DNA from: Athripsodes cinereus
Lineage: Eukaryota > Arthropoda > Insecta > Trichoptera > Leptoceridae
Assembly: GCA_947579605.1 (NCBI GenBank)
Contig: OX388325.1
Span: 9,357,572 to 9,421,571 of the forward strand
Length of the DNA stretch: 64,000 nucleotides
Direction: 5' to 3'
Of the stretch, positions 48,093 to 60,200 are shown piece by piece. The position numbers were made by a program, and so were the translations under genes. How positions within the stretch are numbered: the first letter of the stretch is position 1; the number at the start of each line of letters is the position of its first letter. The notes below the pieces were generated by a model that did not search any database, was not told the DNA's origin, and saw only the letters and a program-made list of their open reading frames with translations.

Positions 48093-48227
48093 ACACTGAA
48101 TGTCATTATATATTGTATTTGTTACGTCGAAATGTCAATAATAACTCTTGAATATATGTAGCTGCTTAGTTTTTAAACATATCTACGTGTTTTACGAAAA
48201 AATGGAAAAATTAAAATTGACAAATCG

Positions 48228-48287
48228 TTAATCATTTTGTCGCATTTTTTTATTGACTTGAATCAAATATAAAAAATACTGTCTCAC
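48228..48287 (-). other. Read-through extension after exon 12 of gene 2
   Basis: If the donor at 48287-48286 (GTGAGA) is not used, the frame continues for 19 residues (VRQYFLYLIQ and on) to TAA at 48230-48228. No homolog of gene 1's last exon (MMASFALSFVISLAFEAP) could be seen on the - strand down to gene 1. Either that exon has diverged or been lost, or I missed it. Confidence 0.35.
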
Positions 48288-51200
48288 CAAAATTGTAGCA
48301 CTGAAATGCTGGACCATTTCTGCAGAAGTGAAAGTAATTTTGAGCAGTAACGGATACACAAGATAAGCTGAGTACGAGAGTCTGCTCAGAGGAAACAAGA
48401 TGCGAAGTGATAGGATATTCTTCACAGCTCCTGAAAAAAATAATATTATTAGTTCTTGAAACATTTAAGCAGGTAGCTCTGAGAATGATATCAGAAGACC
48501 AAAATATGGGTAAAATAAGTTAAATAAATATATCTTACTAATTTGTACAATATATTTTATTACTTCCTGGCTCAAATTGGAATAGAATTTTTCAGATTAA
48601 AATAATAGATGATGAATTTTTTACTATTTTTTTTATTGTTTTTCTGGATTTGTGCACAAAGCACAGATGACAAAACGTAAGAGACATCTCGATTGGAGAA
48701 CCATCTTTACACAATGTAACACTGTGCAAAATTTAATTGTAAGAAATTAGAAATTGAATTCGAATTGTAATTGCGTAGCGATGCAATTTCAAAATTGAAC
48801 ACCGATAAATTGGTTTACTTTTATGCTCCAAAAATGTTTCTGCATAATAATTATTTAATTCCCGTCAAGGAATAAATCAAATCTAATATACTTGTAATAT
48901 AGTTTTCATAACAGTACCAAAAACAGTAAACTATTATGGATAATCTTTAAAATCTTACTTAAATTATAATAAAATTCTTACCTCCATATCCAGTAACACA
49001 AGCCATGACTGTCCAAGCTACAGCCATTCCCCAAGCAGTATGTCCCATGACCACCCATGCAGCGGATGTATAGAAGAATATGCTATTGGTGTCGTGAGCA
49101 GAATCCCCATTTCCTGAGCGGAAACCATTGAAGCTATAACTGGTGCTGAGCAGAGCAGTGATGGAGAGAAACCAGAGAGTAAAAGAGGTTATCTGAAATA
49201 TGACAACGAATCGAGATAAAGAGGGGCGAGCAATTGTAATTAGTTTTGCTTGAAATAAATCATCAGTAATGCTATTTTAGTATTTTGTGTTTATTAGAAA
49301 ATCCTATATACGGTGTCCTTGAATTGCACTCGTTATGACATTAAAGAGAGTCACATTTCATAGAAAAATAGGAATATATGCTTTCTTTCTTATGCTTTTA
49401 TCAACATACCTTTGAAACCACTAAGCAACAATTAGTTTTACTTAATAACCATCCAGCCCCAATTCCCGTCACATATGGACCAACTCTCAGCCAAGGTTTA
49501 TCGAATATCTCTTCAAATATATCAGATGGATTATAATTCAAACTGAAATTAAATAGACAGAATTAATTAAATTGGAAAGTATTCTGATAGCCAACCACAG
49601 TAAAAACTACACAATCCAGGCGATAAATAATAGTAAAATACTTATAATATTGAAATATTGGGTTAATTTGGAAAATACTCCTTTTAATCACTGTCTCTAT
49701 AGTTAAAACAGTTGGGCAGTTTTGATTTTTTTTAAAGTAATTTAAATAACGTAATCAGCTAAAACCAAAATTAAGATATATTTACACGGTGTTTCCATGT
49801 GTCCTCAAAGTAACTAATGTACCAGTACTCCAAGTAGCCAATAAAATAATACTAATCAACATGGCGGATATCTTCGGACATCTTGTCGATAAGATCAAAA
49901 TCAAAATGGCTATCGCATAAAATTGCATCTCTGTTGAAATGTACCAACTTGATTGTATACACTGAAAGAAAAACAAAATTAAATATTACTTAAATATGGC
50001 GTGGTGTGGAAATAAGGCGAATATATAGGCTGCGAAATATTAGGGAATGAACCGGAACCCAGAGACGGAACCCTATGTGTGTTTTTGTGAAATAAATAAA
50101 GTGTCTTACCATATCTCTAAAAGGATAGAAGGTGTTAATGTAGAGGATGTTTCTCCACCAATATTGAGAGCAAGTGCTGTGATCCAGATCTGTCAATTCC
50201 AAGACATTGTTTGAGTTGAAGAATTTTGAGAATGAAGCTGTCAAACATAGGACTGGGATATATGAACAAGTGATCCTGAAAAAAAAGATAAACATTTTCT
50301 CCATTTTGTCTATACACTATCATAATGCAGTTGGTCCGTTGGCTACTCCACTAGCGGGAAACGTCGTGATCATATGAATAATAATAAGCGGAAATATATT
50401 TAAGAAAGCGAGTTGTCTTGCTATATTTTCAATAATCTTTAAATAAATGAAAAAAATAAATTCAAAAGTTATAATTTAAAATCATAGTAAGAAAACTTGC
50501 TTCTCTTAATCACGTCGCGAAATTATCACAATAAAAATGCCACTAATATTTATAATATTGCAAATATATTTTTTAAAACCAGTGGATAAAAACGAATACA
50601 AAAATTTGTTATATTTACATACATACCGTATATACCGCCTGATGATAAGGTCAATGAATGAATAAACATTTCCCAAAGCTGAACCGAATCCGATATTTTC
50701 TTCGGTGCAAGTGTTTTTCAAAAGTTTGTTCACAGAGTACGAAGTTAATAGGCCGCTGAAAAGTTAATGTAACCCATAACTCATATGCAATTTGACAAAC
50801 AAAAACAAAATATAAATTATTAACAACTGCAGATACAAATCCATAAAAATAATCAGTAAGATGTCAAATAAAAGTTATTACTATACATACGAGTATATTA
50901 AGTATTGTATAAAACAACAATAATAAATTATTAATAAATTGCTGGCATTATGTTGAAAGAATTTAATTTGAGGAGAGCTGAGAAAGAACTCATGCCGCGT
51001 GAGACAAAGAGTTTCCTTAGGCCCGTTATTTCTATCGGTCCAAAATACTGATTCTTTCTCACAGAAATCTTGCCATCCCTTATCTATAAAAAAATCATAT
51101 TTCCTGTCCCTTCTAAACAATCTTGCCTCTCGTAACACCTGCTTGTTCCCCCTGGTAAGTCGTTCGTTCACATAATATATCTTATGTCTGGTACCTTTTG

Positions 51201-54200
51201 TATTCGATATAAATGTTAAAGAAACAAAATACATAATTAAATTCCTACCTTAAAACAAAAAACGTGTCCAGTGCATACGTAGAATGGTTTACCATTTGAC
51301 CAATGTATTTTTGAGTACTAAATTTATTATCTAAAAAACAATGTCAAAATTAAAAGTCACTATTCAAAATAGCACCATAGTGAAAAGTTGGCATTGCAAA
51401 TTGATTTCTATCCAGTTTTTCTTACTCATCCTCTTCCATAATTTTTAATCTTTTTAGTGTGGCATATTAAACAGATTTTACTTCTTTCTTTTTTCCTTTA
51501 ATTTCCTTTGGCTTCCACCATTTTCAGTTATTTTGCCACCAAAGGTACCAGAGCAGGGTTACTCTTGACACAATCTAAACATAATCTTAATCTTAGCCCT
51601 ACGATGCGCAATGTGAGTATGTGACTATAGTAAAAAATATGCGCATACCAATCTCGTAATTTTTGATTACAGCCACTTCGCGGATCAAGACAAGATATAG
51701 AGATCGTATTTAGATTGTATCAAGAGTAATCCTGCAGCTTTTAATTAACTAGGTATATCCACATTATTTGTGCATCTTTCTATATTCTGTCTTTCTTACA
51801 CTTCATATTTCTCTATAACTCTCTTTCATTTTATAGTCATCATGTAGGAAGTTATCAAAAAGAATGTGCGGAGTTTATTTTATCATCTATCTCTTTCAGA
51901 TTAAGAATAAATTCATTGTACTCGCTGTCTTTTGATTAATGAACAAACCAAAATACATTTTTCAAATTTCGAATAAGAACTTTATGGATAGAAATATAGA
52001 AGATACAAATTCAAATTTCGAATAAGAACTTTATGGATAGAAACAACGTGAAAAAACAACTTACCTGATAATTTAAATAAAACCACTACTGTTTGAATGA
52101 ACAATATCCAAAAAAGACTCAAAACTCTAAGTCCATGTATTGAAGACAAATTGTCTTCAGTCAACTCTAAGTAAAATATATTTTTCAAGTTTTTCCTTAT
52201 AGAAAAACACATTAGAATCATCGCTAAATTTGAATTTTTATCTATGCATTTATGCAAGTCATGAAAACATTCTATACTTTTCACTTCTTCAAAACATCTA
52301 CCAATGAAAGTAGGTTCTTCGTTTGATAAAACATATTTCTGTTTTTTGCATCTATGATCTGAAAGCATTGTACCATTGTCCGTTGAAATTTTCCGTTTCT
52401 TCAGCGAAGAATATTGCTTTCTTTTACAAGTTTTCTTCGCTTTTAAATTTTCTTGTTCATTAAAAATGTTTATCGAGAATTTCTGCATGTTAAAAAAGTT
52501 TTCATTCCTTATATAACTTTCGGAGAATTTGTTTTGAATCAAACCGTCAACTGTGAAAATTGATTCCATAGATTTTTTAGGCGAACCAAAGACAAAATCG
52601 TTTGTATTATTGTTGATTGTCATATTGTTTTTGAAATTTGTGGAGAATTTAGACGATGAATCTTCGATAAATATGATTGGTTCACTTATGTCCGATTTTG
52701 TTAGCTGTCTGAATTTTGGTTTAGTGATTTCGTCCTCTTCGACTGTCGTAATCGTCTCATCTTTTGAATCTATGATTGTCCCAATTATAGCAAAAAGAAT
52801 AACCAATGAAGTCATGGAACTAAAAAGAAAAAAAAATGTAGCAAACCTAGTGAAGAAAAAGAGAAGTAGCTCCCTGGTCAGATGAAAAAAATGCATAATT
52901 TCACCACCGTATTTTATCTCAAATTTTTTCGATAACTTTGTTTTATAGGAAAGAAGTGTAAATTTGATATATAAATAAACCATATAATTCAAATATCACT
53001 TGACACAAATAACCACTTGACCTAAACTTGTTTTATAATTGATCTCTATTATTTGAATTTTTTATATCAATTTTTTATAAACTTATGAATTTTAACTAAT
53101 TGAATTTTACTATATTTGACATTTTTATACCACTTTGATTTCTCTTTGTAATGTCTTGACCAAATTTTTTTATTAATTTTGTATCTTATTTTATAATTAT
53201 ATCATGATTAATGTTATATTGTCTGTACTCTCGTTTTTTTAGTCTAATTGTTTTGTGTCTTTTTTGTAACTGATCGTTCCTTTGTATACATGTTTTGTAT
53301 GTATACAGAGGTTTAACATGTAAAAGGCTTTGGCCGTAAATATTTGTAAATAAATAAAAAAAACATTCAGGCGTCTCGATTGGAGAGCCATGTTTACACA
53401 ACGTAACTTTGTGCAAAATCTAATCGAAAGAAGTGAGAAAGCTGTCCCAACGCTTACGAATTATTTCCTGGATCTTTGGTTTGCATTAAATTTTTCTAGA
53501 ATGGTAGTAGATCTTATATCGTGAGAGTGAGAATTGCGGAATTGGTGAACGTTATACGTCATAAGTTATCACTTTGGCCAGTCTAGAGCCAATTCGTAAG
53601 CGTTGGGACGCCTTTCTCACTTCTTCCAATTAGATTTTGTGCAATGTTACATTGTGTAAAGATGGTTCTCCAATCTAAATGTATAATTAGTTTTAAATAA
53701 AGAATATTTATATTTGACTAACTAGACAATCATGTCTAATGTTATCTCTGACTGACAGATTATACCTGACAAAATATTACCTATAAATGTCAAATTATAT
53801 TCTTTATAAAGGTAAAAAAAAGATATGATAGTGAATAGGTGCATAGCAGAACAAATTATTTTGTTATTAAGGTTTTTCATTAAATCAGGGTCAACTTTAA
53901 ACAAGTTTAGTTAGCCAAAGCTAAATAAAGTGAATACGGATGCTAATTTTTCACTATTGCAAAACGGTATAGGTAGGTACTTACCACATGATGAAAAATA
54001 ATGGATCTTCAAAAATTTTGTATTCCCCATCCAAAACTCTTACTCCAAGAATCTTGACAGATCTCGGTACAGACCCGGTCATCTTCAGAGTTTGGTATGT
54101 GTTCAAAGAGAACTCTATAAGATGGTGAATGTCTGTACTTTGGCATGATCTTGGGAGGCATATTCCCATAAAAACTTTTGAACTCTGAAAAATTACAAAA

Positions 54201-57200
54201 CTCTTATTAAAAAATACTATACTATACCCTCACACCGTGTCCCAAGTGGGGTAGGCAGAGAGAACGGAACGCCAAACAGATCTATCTTTACACACTTCCT
54301 TCGCTTCCTCCACATTCATACAGTTTCTCATACACGCACGTCGGTTCCTCTTACTCAACACGCGGCCGTCCTTGAGAATTTGATACACTTGATCAAGCCA
54401 CGTGGTTCTCGGACGCCCGCGTTTCCTCACACCATTACTTTCAGACAAGTATATCCTCTTTGTCATCCTTACCTCGTTCATTCGTTCAACATGCCCAAAC
54501 CACCGTAGTTTATTCACGCGCATTCTATTCACAACACTCTTCTTGCATCCGCTCATTCTTCTAATATCCTCATTCTTCACTCTATCACACAGCGTTTTAC
54601 CACCCATTCTTCTTAACGATCTCATCTCCACTGCATTATTAAAAAATAGCAACGACAAAATTTATGACTTCGAAGATGTCTTAATTTCAATCTGATTCAA
54701 ACTAACTACACTAATTCTAGAAAATATAGAATGTTCAACCTCAATAAAAATAATTATTTACCTACACAAGTTATATTGTGAGAACGACTTGCATGGTTCT
54801 TTACATGCAGTTAGTCCACTGGCTTCCCCAGTTGTGGGAAATGTCATGATGGCATGTATGAATGAATGAATGAATTCTGTGGTACTTACAAAATTGAATG
54901 ATGTTTTGGTGACGTTTAAAATAATGTGAAGAATCGAGAATACCATTCTATATGGGGGAATTAAATCTTTATGATTTATAAATATCTTGCCATCAAAATT
55001 ATCAACCGATTCGCTGGAATTCTCAAATAGGTTTTTATAGTTGTTATCCTGAAAAAAAAAAGAAAATTGAATTACTTAACACATTTCTAGTATTTTCCTT
55101 ATTAAATAAAAGTTTTACATAAACAATTTTAACAGTAAAATAAACAATTGAAATATTTATTAAAGACGATTTATTATTTTACTTACAAGACTTTCGCACT
55201 GTGATTTAGAACCAATCCAGAATTCATTTCCCCAGAATAAACCATTTTTCAAATGTCCTGTAGAATCGATTGCTAAAATATTAAGATTTATACATTAGCA
55301 TATAGATTAAATATCAATTTATCTATACATATATTATAACGAGGAAAGATTTGATTGTTTGCATTGAATAGGCTCCGAAACTACTGAACCGATTTGGAAA
55401 ATTCTTTCACCGTTGGGAAGCTACACTATCCCCGGGTGACATAGGCTATATTATATTATTTAAAAAAATTAGGGATCCTTACTAAAACTTTTTTTTTTTA
55501 ATACCTATCTACCCGTGTGAAGACGGTGCGGACCGCTTGTATATTATATAGTAAGGGCTCACCTAACATTTTTTTAAGGGGAGCAGTGTTGAGTTTTTTT
55601 TCTTTAAGTTTATATATATACGTAGTACACATTAGTGATGTAACGAATATTCGTATTCGCATTCGCGAATATTCGCATATTTCAAAGTATTCGCATTCGT
55701 ATTCGCAAAAAAACATGCGAATGTTTTGCGAATATTATTTCGGTAATAAATAATCGGATATTCGGTATAAGTACCGGATACTTACCCGGTACGTTATAAA
55801 AAAGGGTACTGCAAGAAAATATTCATTGAGAAAACCGAGGAGTATTTTAAATTCCTATACCATTTTGGAAATTCGGCGACGGGGGGGGGGTAGAAATATC
55901 GGTAACAAATATTCGCATTCGCGAATATCGAAAATAGTACATTAGTACACATTGAGTCTAAATTCTAGGATAGGGAAGCTGCCGGCTATTTCAATGATAT
56001 TTATATGTTATTTGCTTTAATTTCTTCTCTCCTTTCTCCTGCGGCCTTGCATTTCCATTATACGGGGTCGGCCCTCCTGGTCATCATCGTCCAAATACCC
56101 CTACATCATATAGACTTTTTAGTTCCATAACTCAAGAAGTAGAAATGTTTCATATTTGAAAAATCGTCATTTTTGTAATTTTGATATAATTATATTATGC
56201 TTTAAAAACACAACAGAAAGTGAAATATAATAATCGCAATGTGAAAAATATACGTTGTAAAGACAAAGGTTTAGTTCACTAGTTTTCAATTCGAAATATT
56301 TATTTTGTGGAATTGATTATTCTATTCCAAAACTATTTTTTTAATATTATGAAGGGAACCGTGCATTTTTGATAGTTATTTGTTTGTAGAATTGGAAGTG
56401 TGGCATTGATTATGTGCATTACAAATTAATACAAATGTTTCAAAAATTTTACTTGTTGAGCAATAGAACTCGAAATATTCTTTACATTAATTTAAAAAAG
56501 GTAATTAACAAGGTGGGTGCGATTGAGCAGTAATGGGGTGTTCACATTTGGCGAATATCGCCAGGCGAATTTCAAAATATATCGCCAGGCGAAAAAACAA
56601 AATTCGCCGGACATCCATTGATCTTCTCACCTGTTCACACATTCCACCGATATAGAAACGATCTGTCAGATGCGCTTTGATTTTGACACTGTTTTCAAAA
56701 TGGCGGACGTCGAGATGGAGATCGCGAAGTGTTTATTTTTTGTCGAAAATGTTATAGGTTACAAGGCGCCTTTTAATTAAGGAAACAAACGCCACAAACC
56801 AACAACAAAGATGTCAGAACAGCTGTCACGAAGCGGGAAACATTATTTATAGGTTATAAGACTTTTGTTATTTATTAATTACCAAAATAAGGCGCCTTTT
56901 AATTAAGGAAACAAACGCCACAAACCAACAACAAAGATAACAGCTGTCACGAAGCGGGAAACATTATAAAATTTATAGGTTATAAAGTTTTTACCATAGA
57001 TACGAACGCCGCGCACATCTGCGCATGCGCGAATCATTCAATAGGCCGAAAATGTTGGAAGGTGGTCAACTCGAGACGATATCGTTTCTACTGGTTTTTA
57101 TCGTTTCAGACTAGCTGTCATTTTGTTCACACGGTTCAAATGGCTGGCGATATTTTGGTGCCTGGCGATATTCGCCAAAGTGAGAACACCACATAAACTA

Positions 57201-60200
57201 CAGTTATAGGTAGCGCAACTTGCTGGACAAGGTTTGAAGGTTGGACCTTAGTTATTTGTAATCCTGTTCATATGAGTTGCTATCTATGTGTACACTACCT
57301 AGCGTTGGTTTGCTATTTCCAACGCAAATCACATTTAGAGTAGGATGGGAGAAACATAATATGCTAGCGAAAATCAAATGTATCTTTGCAAATAATTTGT
57401 TGTCTTCAAAATCATTACAATTATGTAATTATTAATTATGTTAAACAGTGATATACGAGAGGAATGTGGAATACAAGTTTGTGTAGTTACAGTGAATAAG
57501 CTACGATGGTTTGGGCATGTGGAAAAAATGAATGAGGACAGAATGACTAAGATATATTTGGCTAAGAGGAATGGTGCTCTTTGTATTACCGATCTAGTAT
57601 ATCTTTGTTCACAACACAGTTCAAGTAAGACAAGAACAAAAATTGGCAATGAATAAAATACAAACGAGAATTGAATATTAAACAATCAAATCATTCTATT
57701 ATGGTTGAAAATATTGGAAAATACATGATATTGGTTTATAAAGACATCACTTACTTAAAAGAATATAGCACAGAACCATCTACAAAATGATGACTCTATA
57801 AATATATAACTAATTAATTTCAAGGTATTAAATAATATTCTAGATAAGATCGGCATCGGGAGTAACACTCCTGGTATAAGATTGCAAAGTAATATACCTG
57901 CGTGCAATGCAATATATTGTATCCTTCCGGCATCAAGATGCAAAAACTTGATGCATGAAAACAGTTAGAAGCAGTGATGTAACAAATAATGTTACCTAAA
58001 GGTATTATATCCAAGAAGTTAATTAGATTTAGGAATTTAACTAGAATTTACTACATTAGGCGGTTGATAGTCCAATGATAGAATCTCGGACTATTGACCG
58101 AGAGATTCTGGATTCGAATCCAACTGCTGCTGATCTACTCCATTTTCACGAAACAAGCTTATATTGCTTTCTGTGAAGATGCCATAGTGCTACAAGAAAC
58201 TGACTAGAATTTTGTAAACTTTTGTTTCACTATTACTACTACTATTACCACACCATCACGGCATAACCCGCAGATGGGGTAGCCAGCGAACTACCTGCAT
58301 GTAATTAACATGCAAATTATCCTCTCAGTGCCAATAAAAAAGACATACAGGATAGGTGGCATACACCATCGCTGAATTGACGGTGTTAAATGTCTTGTAC
58401 GTTTTATGAGTACCTGAATTCCTGAGAGGTGTCCATTTATTTATCTCTAATATTTTTTTTCAATATCGCATGATAGGTCAAAATGGACTCCCTAATATTC
58501 TACGTTTAACAAGTTTATTTTTATTTATTTTATTTTATTTAAGTATAGGTACATACATCCACGGCGTGAGCCTTTTACATGTTACAATATACACAAAAAC
58601 AGAACATAATTTGTTTTGTGTATATTGTAACATGAGCTTTGCAACTATTGCAACGCGAGTTCGTCGGTAGCCTGGAGGTAGAGTCTCGGCCTCGTGAACA
58701 AGGGGTCCGTGGTTCGATCCCAGATGCCGGCAAACTCCCCTTTCACGACACAAGCTTTTAGCTTTCTGTGAAAGGAGTATAAGGTTGTATTTGGGTTTAT
58801 AACAAAACCCAGATATATCTTTTTTTTTTTTTAAATCACAACACAGTTGGAGCAAAACGAGAACAACAACTGGCGAAGAACAAAGTATAATTAGGAATCA
58901 AACTATAACAATTATTATAAAATTAGTCGAATCAAATCAATTAGTAATGTAAGTAATGGATACATCAAAACCGGGACTAAAGAGAATAGAATATCATGAA
59001 GGCTTATGTCCAAAGATGGACCCGAGATAAAGGAAAAATATATACCAAGTAATAACTGAGAAAAATAGAAATGTTACACCACTGTTAATTATGAAAAACA
59101 AGTCTTTAGATATCTGTGGATAGTTCATGAAAACATAGCTAAGAAAGCCATATTATATCTAGGTATTAGTGATGTAACAAATATTCGCATTCGCGAAAAT
59201 TCGCATATTTCAAAGTATTCGTATTCGCAAAAAAATTTGCGAATGTATTGCGAATATTATTCCGGTAATAAAGTATCGGATATTCGGTAAAAGTACCGGA
59301 TACTTACCCGTTACATTATAGAAAAAGGTATTGCAAGAAAATGTTCTTTAAGAAAACCGAGGAGTTTTGAAATATTTTAAATTCCTCTACCATTTTGATA
59401 ATTCGGCGACGGGGGGGGGGGTAGAATTTTTAATGATTGAGCAATATTGTCGAAATCTAAGCAAGTCAATATTCGCTATACGCGAACGCGAAATCACACA
59501 TTCGTTACTGTAGTGTATGGACTTTGTACACTGCACCTTTAATGTGGTGTTCTCACTTTGGCGAATATCGCCAGGCACCAAAATATCGCCAGCCATTTGA
59601 ACCGTGTGAACAAAATGACAGCTAGTCTGAAACGATAAAAACCAGTAGAAACGATATCGTCTCGAGTTGACCACCTTCCAACATTTTCGGCCTATTGAAT
59701 GATTCGCGCATGCGCAGATGTGCGCGGCGTTCGTATCTATGGTAAAAACTTTATAACCTATAAATTTTATAATGTTTCCCGCTTCGTGACAGCTGTTATC
59801 TTTGTTGTTGGTTTGTGGCGTTTGTTTCCTTAATTAAAAGGCGCCTTATTTTGGTAATTAAGAAATAACAAAAGTCTTATAACCTATAAATAATGTTTCC
59901 CGCTTCGTGACAGCTGTTCTGACATCTTTGTTGTTGGTTTGTGGCGTTTGTTTCCTTAATTAAAAGGCGCCTTGTAACCTCTACTATAACATTTTCGACT
60001 AAAAATAAACACTTCGCGATCTCCATCTCGACGCCATTTTGAAAACAGTGTCAAAATCAAAACGCATCTGACAGATCGTTTCTATATCGGTGGACTTGTG
60101 TGAACAGGTGTGACGATCAATGGGCGTACGGCGAATTTTGTTTTTTCGCCTGGCGTTATATTTTGAAATTCGGCTGGCGATATTCGCCAAATGTGAACAC

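Noticed and set aside
50881..51234. 117-codon open frame on the - strand between gene 2 exons 6 and 7
   Set aside because: Intronic. No NRF or acyltransferase similarity, and gene 2's reading frame passes it by splicing at 51249 and 50755.
52553..52885. 110-codon open frame on the + strand
   Set aside because: Antisense shadow of gene 2 exon 5.
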